DNA of 64,000 nt from Candidatus Binatia bacterium (lineage in GTDB: Bacteria; Desulfobacterota; Binatia; UBA1149; JAJCZL01). Positions 53,081 through 62,457 of the stretch are shown here, piece after piece (within the stretch, counting starts at the first letter, position 1; each line of letters starts with the position of its first letter). The DNA is taken from contig JANQEO010000063.1 of NCBI GenBank assembly GCA_028278325.1, forward strand, positions 1 through 64,000. The letters run 5' to 3'. The position numbers and the translations under genes are program-made. The notes below the pieces were generated by a model. It was given only the letters and a program-made list of their open reading frames with translations, was not told the origin of the DNA and did not search any database.

Positions 53081-55723
53081 ATGCTCGGCACTGAGATAAG
53101 AAAGAGCTTCCTCGACTTCTTCGAGTCCAAAGGGCACCTCATAGTACCCAGCGCTTCGCTGGTGCCCGCCGGTGACCCTACGCTGATGTTCACGAACGCC
53201 GGGATGGTGCAGTTCAAGGACGTCTTTCTGGGTACTACCGAGGCGCCTCACCCGCGCGTCGCCGACAGTCAGCGTTGCCTGCGCATCTCCGGAAAGCACA
53301 ACGATCTCGAAGAAGTGGGGCGTGATACCTACCACCACACCTTCTTCGAGATGCTCGGCAATTGGTCTTTCGGGGACTACTACAAGGCCGAGGCGATCGA
53401 ATGGGCCTGGGAACTGCTTACTGGCGTCTGGGGCCTCGACAGGACCAAGCTCTATGCGACCGTCTTCAACAGCGACGACGAAGCCGCCGAGCTCTGGCCC
53501 AAGCTCACGGACATAGATCCCGCCCGGGTATTGCGCTTCGACGAGAAGGACAACTTCTGGGAGATGGGAGACACCGGCCCTTGCGGGCCCTGCTCGGAGA
53601 TACACATCGACCGGGGCGAAGGCAGCTGCGACATGAGCGCAGTCAAGGGCCACAAGTGTGCCGTCAATGCGGGCTGCGCGCGCTACATAGAGCTGTGGAA
53701 CCTCGTCTTCATCCAGTACTCGCGAGACGAGTCCGGCAAGCTCCACGATTTGGCCTCCAAGCACGTCGACACCGGCATGGGCCTGGAGAGAATCGCCGCG
53801 GTGCTCGAGGGGGTCGACGGCAACTACGACGGAAGCCTCCTTCGTACGGTGATCTCGTCGGCCGAAGGCCTTTCGGGCAAGAGCTACGGTGCCGATCCCG
53901 AACTCGATGTTTCTTTCCGGGTGCTGGCCGATCATAGCCGAGCCGTATCGTTCATGATTGCCGACGAGATCGGCGCCTCCAACGAAGGGCGCGGCTATGT
54001 GCTGAGACGCCTCATCCGCCGCGCGGCGCGCCACGGTAAGTCGCTCGGCCTGGAGGGCCCGTTCTTCTGGGAGGTCTGCCGCAGTGCCGTCGCCAGTCTC
54101 GCGGATGCTTATCCCGAGCTCGCCGCTGCCGAAGGCCGTATCGTCGATGCCGTGCGCACCGAAGAGGAAAAGTTCGGCCTGACTCTGGACCGGGGCCTGG
54201 TGCATCTCGACGAAGAGCTGTCACGTTTGGCGGACACGGCCACGGTGCTGCCCGGCGAGATCGCGTTTCGTCTCTACGACACTTACGGATTTCCTCTCGA
54301 CATGACCGAGGACATCTTGCGCTCGCGCGGGATGACCGTAGACAGGCCCGGCTTCGATGGTGCGCTGAACGCCCAGCGCGACCGTGCACGCGAAGCCCAG
54401 GTGCGCAAACACGGCGCCGCCGATTTCACGCCCTTGTTGGCCAAGGCCAGAGAAGAAGGGGGGTCCCGGTTCGAAGGCTCCTTCGAGACCCAGGGCCAAT
54501 CCAACGTGGTGACGATATCAGCGGGCGGCGAGCTGCGTGAAGAGGCCGTCGAGGGCGACGATGTGGATATCGTCGTTTCGCGGACGCCGTTCTACGGCGA
54601 GTCGGGCGGACAGGTGGGCGACACCGGCCGCATTACGCGCGGTTCCGACACCGTGCTCGAAGTCTGGGACACACAGAAGCCTGCCGGTGACGTGATCGTA
54701 CATCGCGCCCGCATCGTAAGCGGCGCGTTGCAGGTCGGTGACGAGGTAGTGCTCGCCATCGATGCGTCCCGGCGAGAGGCGATCAGGTTGAACCACTCCG
54801 CCACGCACTTGCTCCATGCAGCGTTGCGCAACCATCTCGGAAAGGGAGTCCGCCAGGCCGGCTCCCTCGTGGAGGAGGTCAGACTGCGCTTCGATTTCAC
54901 GCAGGAGGGACCGGTCAGCCGCGACCTCCTGGATCACATCGAACGCGAAGTGAACGAGATGATCCGCGCCAACATGGAAGTGCGCGACGAGGAGATGCCC
55001 TACGACGACGCCATCGAGGCCGGCGCGATCGCGTTCTTCGGCGAGAAGTATGGCGACGTCGTTCGTGTCGTTCGCATGGGAGATTATTCGGTTGAGCTAT
55101 GCGGCGGGACCCACGTGCGCCGCACCGGCGACATCGGACTATTGCGTCTGTACTCGGAGACCGGTGTTGCCGCCGGAGTCCGGCGCGTCGAGGCGTCGAC
55201 GGGCGGGTATGCTCTGGATCTCGTACGTGAACACGATTCCATCCTGAGGCGGATAGGCTCGCTGCTGCGCAGCCCGGAACGCGAAACGATCGAGAAAGTC
55301 GAGAGGCTGCTGGCCCGGCAGGTGGAACTCGAAAAGCAGATATCGGACTCGCAGAAGCGCAGATCCTCCCACCTCGTCGATGATGTCGTTGCGGGAGCCC
55401 GTTCAGTCGACGGCGCCAAGGTAGTGATAGCGCGAGTCGACGGTGTGGAGGCCAAGGCCCTGCGGACGCTGTCCGACCAGGTTCGGGACAAGCTCGGCAC
55501 AGGTGTGGTCGTGCTTGCGGCGAAGGTCGACAGCGGGGTAGCCTTGACGGTGGCGGTGACCAAGGACAAGACCGACACCTTCAACGCGGGCAGCATCGTC
55601 AAGACGTTGGCGCCTATTGTCGACGGCCGTGGCGGAGGCAAGCCCGACTTTGCTCAGGCCGGTGGCAAGAACGCCGACGGCCTGGACGCGCTCTTGGAGA
55701 AGGCCAACGAAATCATCGTCTAA
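53081..55723 (+). CDS. alaS: Alanine--tRNA ligase
   Basis: Class II synthetase: IRKSFLDFFESKGHLIVPSASLVP at the N terminus, FTNAGMVQFKDVFLG, HTFFEMLGNWSFGDYYK, the editing HxxxH in NHSATHLLHAALR, the zinc/editing CGGTHVRRTGDIG, and a C-terminal DHHA1-like segment (DGRGGGKPDFAQAGGKN). 880 residues, normal. ATG at 53081. Confidence 0.98.
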   Translation: MLGTEIRKSFLDFFESKGHLIVPSASLVPAGDPTLMFTNAGMVQFKDVFLGTTEAPHPRVADSQRCLRISGKHNDLEEVGRDTYHHTFFEMLGNWSFGDYYKAEAIEWAWELLTGVWGLDRTKLYATVFNSDDEAAELWPKLTDIDPARVLRFDEKDNFWEMGDTGPCGPCSEIHIDRGEGSCDMSAVKGHKCAVNAGCARYIELWNLVFIQYSRDESGKLHDLASKHVDTGMGLERIAAVLEGVDGNYDGSLLRTVISSAEGLSGKSYGADPELDVSFRVLADHSRAVSFMIADEIGASNEGRGYVLRRLIRRAARHGKSLGLEGPFFWEVCRSAVASLADAYPELAAAEGRIVDAVRTEEEKFGLTLDRGLVHLDEELSRLADTATVLPGEIAFRLYDTYGFPLDMTEDILRSRGMTVDRPGFDGALNAQRDRAREAQVRKHGAADFTPLLAKAREEGGSRFEGSFETQGQSNVVTISAGGELREEAVEGDDVDIVVSRTPFYGESGGQVGDTGRITRGSDTVLEVWDTQKPAGDVIVHRARIVSGALQVGDEVVLAIDASRREAIRLNHSATHLLHAALRNHLGKGVRQAGSLVEEVRLRFDFTQEGPVSRDLLDHIEREVNEMIRANMEVRDEEMPYDDAIEAGAIAFFGEKYGDVVRVVRMGDYSVELCGGTHVRRTGDIGLLRLYSETGVAAGVRRVEASTGGYALDLVREHDSILRRIGSLLRSPERETIEKVERLLARQVELEKQISDSQKRRSSHLVDDVVAGARSVDGAKVVIARVDGVEAKALRTLSDQVRDKLGTGVVVLAAKVDSGVALTVAVTKDKTDTFNAGSIVKTLAPIVDGRGGGKPDFAQAGGKNADGLDALLEKANEIIV

Positions 55724-56690
55724 GCTGGACTTCGCGGACACGAGGCGTCTCCACACCCTTTTCGGCAGTCACGACCTCAACGTCAAGACCATCGAGACGG
55801 CGCTGGACGTCAGTGTGGCCCTGACCGATTCGGGAATAAGCATCACGGGCGACGAGCCGGCAAGAGACCTCGCCGGCAGGGTGCTTACCGAGCTCTACGC
55901 TCTGGTGGGACCGGGCGCCTCGCTCGGGCCCGACGACGTTACGCGTGCCATAGACATCCTGAGCCACAACAGCAAGGCGAACCTGAGAGAAGTTCTGCAG
56001 GCTCCCGTGTTCGTGGCCAGCGACCGGACGAGTATTTCGCCCAAGACCGTCAACCAGCGAAGCTATGTCGAGGCGATCAACAGGCACGACGTCGTTTTCG
56101 CGATCGGGCCCGCCGGAACGGGAAAGACCTACCTGGCCATGGCCATGGCTTGTGCGGCGCTGGTCAAGGGGCAGTACGAGCGCATCATCCTCACTCGCCC
56201 GGCAGTGGAGGCCGGCGAGAAGCTCGGGTTCCTGCCGGGTGATCTAGCCGAGAAAGTGAATCCCTACCTGCGCCCTCTCTATGACGCGCTCTACACTCTC
56301 GTCGGCACCGACAAGGCGGGGCAGATGGTCGAGCGCGGAACAGTGGAGGTCGCGCCGCTGGCCTTCATGCGCGGACGTACCCTCAACAAGGCCGTGGTCA
56401 TACTCGATGAGGCCCAGAACACCTCGCGCGAGCAGATGAAGATGTTCCTGACGCGCCTCGGATTCGACTCCAAAGCCATCATCACCGGCGACATCACCCA
56501 GATCGACCTGCCTGAAGGAAGAATGTCCGGGCTCAACGACGCGCGTAAAGTGCTCAGCGAGATTGCCGACATCGCCTTCGTCTATTTCGACGAGCGCGAC
56601 GTCGTGCGCCACCCTCTGGTAAAGCGCATCATCGGCGCTTACGAGCAGGCCAACGGCGGCGAGCAGGAAGGCGGCGACTCTTCGGACTGA
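55662..56690 (+). CDS. phoH: PhoH-family ATPase
   Basis: LFGSHDLNVKTIETALDVSV is the typical N-terminal domain; then Walker A GPAGTGKTYLAMA, ILTRPAVEAGEKLGFLPGDL, ILDEAQNTSREQMKMFLTRLG (Walker B) and GDITQIDLP. The start is uncertain: GTG 55662 overlaps alaS by 62 nt; CTG 55725 lies just after the alaS stop and gives an N terminus closer to the family. Followed by ybeY, its usual partner in rRNA maturation. Confidence 0.92.
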   Translation: MARTPTAWTRSWRRPTKSSSKLDFADTRRLHTLFGSHDLNVKTIETALDVSVALTDSGISITGDEPARDLAGRVLTELYALVGPGASLGPDDVTRAIDILSHNSKANLREVLQAPVFVASDRTSISPKTVNQRSYVEAINRHDVVFAIGPAGTGKTYLAMAMACAALVKGQYERIILTRPAVEAGEKLGFLPGDLAEKVNPYLRPLYDALYTLVGTDKAGQMVERGTVEVAPLAFMRGRTLNKAVVILDEAQNTSREQMKMFLTRLGFDSKAIITGDITQIDLPEGRMSGLNDARKVLSEIADIAFVYFDERDVVRHPLVKRIIGAYEQANGGEQEGGDSSD

Positions 56691-56720
56691 GGCGCCGGCG
56701 CGCAGGTGAGCCACTAAGCC

Positions 56721-57191
56721 ATGCCCGTGGACGTGTCAGTCGTTCCCGACGCGAGAGCTCAGGCGCAACACTTGGAGGAAGCCGCGCTCTGTATTCTCGC
56801 CAGCCTGGGCCGATCCGGCGATGAACTGGCCGTGTCGATCGTAGACGACGCCGAGATCCGGATGCTGAACCGCCGCTACCGCGGCCGTGATGTCAGCACC
56901 GACGTTCTGGCTTTTCCGCAACTCGACAGCGACGAAGCAGGATCAGCCCGTCCGGCGATTCTCGGCGACGTGGTAATCTCTTTCGAGACGGCGCAGCGCC
57001 AGGCCCGGGCCGGCGGATGGACCGGCGAGGAGGAGCTGAATCGCCTGCTCGTTCACGGCCTGCTTCACTTGCTCGGTTACGATCACGAGGCGGGCCCCGA
57101 AGAGGCCGCAAGGATGCAGAGGGAAGAGCAAAGAGTATCGTCGGTGCTTCGTGAAGCCGGTCATCCCTGTGCCGGGGACGGGGCGGCGTGA
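56721..57191 (+). CDS. ybeY: Endoribonuclease YbeY (rRNA maturation)
   Basis: Zinc-dependent RNase for 16S rRNA 3' end processing and 70S quality control. The zinc motif is HGLLHLLGYDH. IRMLNRRYRGRDVSTDVLAFP and GDVVISFETAQRQA are the other signatures. 156 residues. Overlaps lnt by 4 nt (GTGA). Confidence 0.96.
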   Translation: MPVDVSVVPDARAQAQHLEEAALCILASLGRSGDELAVSIVDDAEIRMLNRRYRGRDVSTDVLAFPQLDSDEAGSARPAILGDVVISFETAQRQARAGGWTGEEELNRLLVHGLLHLLGYDHEAGPEEAARMQREEQRVSSVLREAGHPCAGDGAA

Positions 57192-58738
57192 CAGGTCCGA
57201 GACTTCTCTTATCGACGGTCGTCGGCGGGCTGGCATTGGCGGCCGCCTTCCCCAGCCTGGATTTTTGGCCGCTTGCATGGGTGGCCTTGGTTCCCTGGCT
57301 GCTTGCCGTCAGAGGACGGGGTATCGGGGCGGCCTACGGGTGGGGCTTCGTCTTCGGGTTCGTCTTCAATCTGGCGGTCCTCTACTGGATACCCGCCACC
57401 ATCTCGAATTATACGGTGATCAACGAAGCTGCCGCGGTAGGGCTCCTCGTCCTGCTCGCCGCCGCAGTGTCGGGGCTGGTCAGTTTCGCTCCTTGCGCGG
57501 CGGTCGGCGAATGGTTGGCCGGCGCGGGGATAAGCAGGGTCGTCGCCTATCCCGTCGTTTGGGTGGTACTCGAATGGTCGCGCAACTTCGTCATTGCGGG
57601 TTTTCCCTGGGCGTCACTCGGCTATTCCCAGTACCGCTTTTTAGCAGTAGCCCAGCTTGCCGAGCTCGGCTCGGTCTACGCGATTTCGGCCCTGCTGATT
57701 TTCGTGAACGCTTCTCTTGCCGAGTTCCTTATCGGCGGTGTGAGCAAACACCGGCGCCTGGCGGTTGCGGTTGCGGGGGCGGTGCTGATTACCGTCGCCT
57801 TCGGCGGGATAAGGCTCGCCACCTTGCCTGGCGCCGATGACGCAGCGACGCTGAAGGTCGGCTTGCTGCAGGGCAACATCGCCCAGTCGGAGAAGTGGGA
57901 TCCCGCCAATCAAGATTCGACCATCGACACTTATCTCGAGCTGAGCAGTCGCGCAGTGGAATCCGGCGCCCGTATGGTCGTATGGCCCGAGGCGGCCGTG
58001 CCGTTTCTGCTTGCACGCGATCCGCGCAGACAACGCCTGGCCGACTTCGCGGTCGAGAACGATGTTCCGTTGCTGGTCGGATCGCCGGGTTACGACAGCC
58101 GCGACGGTGGGCCGCCTAAGGCCTACAACCAGGCCTGGATGGTAACGCCTTCCGGTGCCTTGGCTGGGCCATACGACAAGATCCAGCTGGTGCCGTTCGG
58201 GGAATACATCCCGCTGTTCGGGCTCTTCGGTATGGTCGACGTCGCGGTGCAATCGGTCGGGCAGTTCGGGCGCGGCCTCGAATACGACGTCTTCGAGGGG
58301 CCCCAAGTGGCCGGAAACGGGGGAGGCCCGGCGCGCTTCAGCGTCTTGATATGCTACGAGGGAATCTTCCCCGCACTGACCAGGTCCTTCGTCACGGCCG
58401 GCGCCGACTTCCTCGTCAACATCAGCAACGATGCCTGGTACGGCGGGACCTCTGCGCCCTACCAACACATCTCCATGGTCGCTCTACGTGCGATCGAGAA
58501 CCGCGTGCCCATAGTGCGCTCGACCAGCACCGGCATAACCGGGGTCATCGGCATCGACGGGCGTATACGCGGTGCCACCGACCTGTTCGTGCAAGACGTG
58601 GTCGTCGACAGCATCAACCTCGGTGGCGTCCGCGGGATCTACACCCTCATCGGCGACCTGTTCGTGTACGTGTGCCTGGCCGCTCTGGCGGGCCTCATCG
58701 CTGTGCGCATCCGGCTCCGTGGATTGTTGATCCGCTAG
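57188..58738 (+). CDS. lnt: Apolipoprotein N-acyltransferase
   Basis: Adds the third acyl chain to lipoproteins at the inner membrane. Six or seven N-terminal membrane helices, then a nitrilase-like domain with the Glu in VWPEAAVPF, Lys in GPYDKIQLVPFGEYIP and Cys in LICYEGIFP (E-K-C triad), and NISNDAWYG. 516 residues, normal. GTG at 57188. Substrates include the lipoproteins seen in this window (Wza homologue, diheme cytochrome). Confidence 0.95.
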   Translation: MTGPRLLLSTVVGGLALAAAFPSLDFWPLAWVALVPWLLAVRGRGIGAAYGWGFVFGFVFNLAVLYWIPATISNYTVINEAAAVGLLVLLAAAVSGLVSFAPCAAVGEWLAGAGISRVVAYPVVWVVLEWSRNFVIAGFPWASLGYSQYRFLAVAQLAELGSVYAISALLIFVNASLAEFLIGGVSKHRRLAVAVAGAVLITVAFGGIRLATLPGADDAATLKVGLLQGNIAQSEKWDPANQDSTIDTYLELSSRAVESGARMVVWPEAAVPFLLARDPRRQRLADFAVENDVPLLVGSPGYDSRDGGPPKAYNQAWMVTPSGALAGPYDKIQLVPFGEYIPLFGLFGMVDVAVQSVGQFGRGLEYDVFEGPQVAGNGGGPARFSVLICYEGIFPALTRSFVTAGADFLVNISNDAWYGGTSAPYQHISMVALRAIENRVPIVRSTSTGITGVIGIDGRIRGATDLFVQDVVVDSINLGGVRGIYTLIGDLFVYVCLAALAGLIAVRIRLRGLLIR

Positions 58739-58764
58739 CCGCGCCATGGAATCTTGAGTTCAGG

Positions 58765-59857
58765 ATGATCGAAGACGCGCGAGATCGCCTTACCGCCCTC
58801 GAGGAGCAAGTCGGACTTCTCGGGCGGCATCTTTGACTTAAGCAAGCTCAGGCAAGACTTCGAAAAGCTCGACGAGCGCAGCCAGGATCCCTCGCTCTGG
58901 GACAACAAGGACGAGGCCGGTGAAGTGCTGCGCGAGCGTTCGAGCCTCGAGGCCAAGATCCGCAGTTACGAAGAGTTGGAGCAGGTGGTCTCGGACCTCG
59001 GTGTTTACATGGAGATGGCCGAGGGCGGCGATGCCGACGCGTCCGCGGAATTCGACAGCCTCTTGCCGAAGGTCGAAGAGCAAGCCGCCGACATGGAGTT
59101 GCGGCGGATGCTGTCGGGCGAGTACGACATCAGCAACGCCATTGTCACCATAAGTCCCGGTGCCGGCGGGACCGAGTCTCAGGATTGGGGCGACATGCTC
59201 ATGCGCATGTACCTTCGCTGGGCCGAACGCCGCGGTTACAAGACGCGAATAATCGACTACACGCCCGGTGAAGGAGCGGGTCTGAAGTCCGCAACCTTCA
59301 CCATCGAGGGCGATTACGCCTACGGCTACATGCGGGCAGAGGCGGGCGTGCACAGGCTGGTGCGGATATCGCCTTTCGACAACGCTTCACGGCGCCACAC
59401 GTCTTTCGCCGCCGTCTACGTATTCCCCGAGCTCGATGACAGCATCGAGGTCGACATCAACGAAGACGATCTGCGCATAGATACATACCGCAGCAGCGGT
59501 GCCGGCGGTCAGCACGTCAACAAGACGGATTCGGCCGTGCGCATCACCCACATTCCCAGCGGTATCGTCGTCGCGTGTCAGAACGAACGTTCTCAACACA
59601 AGAACAAGTCGACGGCCATGAAGGTTCTCAAGGCGCGGCTATATGAGCTCGAACGCCAGAAGCAGCAGGAAAAGATGGAAGAGATCGGGCCCGACAAGAT
59701 GGAGAACGCCTTCGGCAGCCAGATTCGTTCCTACGTCCTGCATCCCTACAGGCTGGTAAAGGACACGCGCACCGGCCTCGATATCGGCAACGCCGATGCG
59801 GTCCTCGACGGCGACATCGATCCCTTCATACGTGCCTACTTGATGCAGCAGGCGTGA
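58765..59857 (+). CDS. prfB: Peptide chain release factor 2 with programmed +1 frameshift
   Basis: Recognises UGA and UAA. The first 23 codons (58765-58833) end at CTT followed by TGA (58834-58836); +1 slippage continues at GAC 58835 and reads to the TGA at 59855-59857, giving 363 residues. The codon-recognition tripeptide SPF (VRISPFDNASRRHTSF) and catalytic GGQ (GAGGQHVNKTDSAVRI) are present. Without the shift only a 23-codon peptide is made. The stop lies 9 nt from the end of the convergent aminotransferase gene. Confidence 0.97.
58822..58837 (+). promoter_or_regulatory. prfB programmed frameshift signal
   Basis: An internal Shine-Dalgarno-like GGGCGG (58822-58827), three bases, then CTT-TGA-C (58831-58837). 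This matches the classical autoregulatory site: low RF2 makes the ribosome pause at UGA and slip forward by one base. Confidence 0.95.
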
Positions 59858-59866
59858 CGATCGCTG

Positions 59867-61081
59867 TTACGCTATCGCTTCGATGACCTCGCGCATGGTG
59901 TCGGCCGCGCGCTCGAGTTCCGCGTCGCTGATGACGAGGGGCGGCGCCAGCCTCACGACACGGTCGTCGTGAAGCGTCCAGCCGAGAATCAACCCGCGAT
60001 CGAGACAGCCTGAGACAAAAGCGGCGGCCGTGGCCGCACTGTTCATCTCGAGGCCCAGGAGCAGGCCCTTGTGCCGGACCTCGCTCAAGGCAGAGGCCGG
60101 CAGCGCTTCGCTGATCATGCCCGCGAACTTATCACCGGCTTGTTCGGCACGCTCGCTCAACCGTTCCTCCACTATCTGATCGAGGCAGGCGAGCCCCGCG
60201 GCGCAGGATACCGGGTGGCCACCGAAGGTCGTGACGTGGCCGAGGGGCGGATCTTCACTGAGGACCCGGCACAGCCGCCGGGAGGTCACGAACGCCCCCA
60301 GGGGCATGCCGCCACCCAGGGTTTTGGCGAGAACCAGTACGTCGGGAGTGACGTTCTCGTGCTCCATGGCGAACAGATGTCCGGTGCGTCCGAAGCCGGT
60401 AATCACTTCATCGAAGACGAGAAGCGCTCCGGCAGCACTACAGGCTTCGCGAAGAGCCGGCAGGAAGCCCGGCTCCGGAAGTACGACGCCGGCTTCGGCT
60501 TGGATGGGTTCGACGAAGACCGCCGCCACTGACGAGTCGATGTTGCCCAGCGAAGACAGGTCGTTGAACTGCAAGAATCCGACGTCGGGAAGCAAGGGCT
60601 CGAAGGGGTCGCGGTAGAGGGGATTCCCCCCCAGGGATACCGAGCCGAGAGTGTCGCCGTGGAATCCTCCGCGGAACGACAAGACTCGCGAGCGACCGGT
60701 GGCCTTACGCACGAGTTTGAGTGTTCCCTCGATGGCTTCGGTTCCGGAGTTAGTGAAGTAGGCTGTCTCGAGTTCCGCCGGCAACACCCCGACCAGTCGT
60801 TCCGCCAGCAGCACCTGCTGCTCCTGAACCAGCTCGCCATAGACCATTACGTGAAGGTGGCGATCGGCTTGGTTTTTGATGGCCCTGGTGATCCCGGCGT
60901 TACCGTGTCCCAGCGCGGAGACTCCTATCCCTGCCAAGAGGTCGAGATACCTGCGACCATCCGAGGTGGTGATCCAGCAGCCGTATGCGCTGTCGACCAC
61001 GAGACCCATGGGCGAGTCTGAAGTTTGTGCGACGTGGGCCAGAAAGGCCTTGTAGAGGCGCTCAACGTCGGTGCCGATCAC
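59867..61081 (-). CDS. Class III PLP-dependent aminotransferase (acetylornithine/omega-aminotransferase-like)
   Basis: PLP Lys in VLAKTLGGGMPLGA, the Asp in FDEVITGFGRTG, and FTNSGTEAIEGTLKLVRKATGRSRVL and FRGGFHGDTLGSVSL are typical. GTG at 61081 overlaps the LuxC-like stop (GTGA), giving 404 residues. It resembles acetylornithine and omega-amino-acid transaminases; which substrate it uses cannot be read. Its coupling to LuxE- and LuxC-like genes makes an aldehyde substrate plausible. Confidence 0.88.
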   Translation of the reverse strand: MIGTDVERLYKAFLAHVAQTSDSPMGLVVDSAYGCWITTSDGRRYLDLLAGIGVSALGHGNAGITRAIKNQADRHLHVMVYGELVQEQQVLLAERLVGVLPAELETAYFTNSGTEAIEGTLKLVRKATGRSRVLSFRGGFHGDTLGSVSLGGNPLYRDPFEPLLPDVGFLQFNDLSSLGNIDSSVAAVFVEPIQAEAGVVLPEPGFLPALREACSAAGALLVFDEVITGFGRTGHLFAMEHENVTPDVLVLAKTLGGGMPLGAFVTSRRLCRVLSEDPPLGHVTTFGGHPVSCAAGLACLDQIVEERLSERAEQAGDKFAGMISEALPASALSEVRHKGLLLGLEMNSAATAAAFVSGCLDRGLILGWTLHDDRVVRLAPPLVISDAELERAADTMREVIEAIA

Positions 61082-62457
61082 GTTGCGTCGTCGCCGGAAG
61101 CGGACTCGACGGGTCGCCACTGAAGGAGGTCGGCCAACCGTTGCCGCCCGTCTTGGCTCCAGCCGATGGGGGGAGCTTGCATGCGCCCAGGCGGGCAGAT
61201 CAACGGCGCGCCCAAGCCTGAAAGACGCTCGTTGACCTGGGTGTAGCCTTTGTCGTCCTCTTCCATACCCAATCCGATGGCCGCGATGGGCACGGCGGCT
61301 CGGCCGAGCCTTTCTATGATTTCGTCGAGGTCACGCGCAGGCACGACGTCGATGCAACGCAGGCTCGGCCGCGGATCGAGGCTCTCTTCTCGGGTGATGT
61401 GTATGCACCAGGAATCCTCTCGGCCCCGCAGCAGTGTGGAGCCTTCCTCGCGCGCAGCGGCCGCCTCGGCCGTACCGATGATCTCGCGCCTGCGTACCTC
61501 GTCGTCGAGGGATTGCTTCAGCCGGGGCCACATCTTTTCCAAGCGTGACAGCTGTAGACCCAAGCTCTTCGCCATTCGGTCGGCTCTGCCGCGTTCGCCT
61601 TCCACGTAGACGGCCTTGGGGGTGAGACAGCCGGCTCCTTCATAGAGAACCACATCGAGTGCCAGGCCCTCGGCCCACTTGTCGGTATCGGATTGCCTGG
61701 GCACGACGGCCACGCTGGAAGCGCTGCCGCGGGCGATCACGGCCCTGTCGCCGTGGCGGCTTCCGAACTGCCGGATGGTTTCGTCTTCGCCGTATATCTC
61801 CAGACGCTGAGCAGCGTCCACGGCCGTGGCTTCCAGCCGACCGTCGCCGGCCGGCCAGGTGGTTGCCACGATCATCTCGGCCAGTGCCGGCGATTCTTCT
61901 TTGAGCGTGCCAAGAAAAGCGGTGGTGAGCGCGGGTTGGCGGCTGCTGTTACGCAGTATGGCTGCCGAGCGGGCCAACAGAGACACGACGATGGGTGGTA
62001 TGCCGAGGCCGGGCACGTTGCCGGCCAGAGAGTAGAATACCAAACGCGGACCTTGCAGCCTCACGCGGTTGCCGTTGACGTCGACCTTGGGTTGCTCCAG
62101 GTCGGAGGCATCCGTGACTTCGTCTTCGAGCAGCCGTTCGAGAGATTCCCTGGTGATCACCGAAAAGATGTTGTCGATGCCCCTGGTGAGCATGCCGCTA
62201 CTCAGGTTGAGCCGCTCGGCCAGAAGGGTGGTGGCGCGGTGACGGGGCGGGTAGTCCGGGTCTGTCCAACGGCCGGCGGCATCGGCGAGCGCGGCGATGA
62301 TCTGTTCGTTGGACGTGCCGTCGAGAACGACCCGGCGCGCAGCCAGTGCTCGGTCGATCGACTCAGTCAGGCCGCGTGCCGCCTCATCGTCAAGGTTGGG
62401 ACCGGGCGTCGGGTTTCCGGGAGCGGCCGCTGTGGTATCGGATTTCACAGTTTCCAT
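61078..62457 (-). CDS. Acyl-CoA/acyl-protein reductase, LuxC family
   Basis: 459 residues. LuxC-like segments: LVFYSLAGNVPGLGIPPIVVSLLARSAAILRNSSRQP, GRLEATAVDAAQRLEIYGEDETIRQF, and VVLYEGAGCLTPKAVYVEG, where the Cys in GAGCLTP corresponds to the acylated catalytic Cys of LuxC (all quoted in part). It reduces a thioester to an aldehyde with NADPH. The ATG at 62457 shares a base with the LuxE-like stop (TAATG). An open frame reaching 62817 is not counted. Confidence 0.88.
   Translation of the reverse strand: METVKSDTTAAAPGNPTPGPNLDDEAARGLTESIDRALAARRVVLDGTSNEQIIAALADAAGRWTDPDYPPRHRATTLLAERLNLSSGMLTRGIDNIFSVITRESLERLLEDEVTDASDLEQPKVDVNGNRVRLQGPRLVFYSLAGNVPGLGIPPIVVSLLARSAAILRNSSRQPALTTAFLGTLKEESPALAEMIVATTWPAGDGRLEATAVDAAQRLEIYGEDETIRQFGSRHGDRAVIARGSASSVAVVPRQSDTDKWAEGLALDVVLYEGAGCLTPKAVYVEGERGRADRMAKSLGLQLSRLEKMWPRLKQSLDDEVRRREIIGTAEAAAAREEGSTLLRGREDSWCIHITREESLDPRPSLRCIDVVPARDLDEIIERLGRAAVPIAAIGLGMEEDDKGYTQVNERLSGLGAPLICPPGRMQAPPIGWSQDGRQRLADLLQWRPVESASGDDAT

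Noticed and set aside
53057..54205. 382-codon minus-strand ORF within alaS
   Set aside because: alaS is unambiguous on the other strand; no independent motif.
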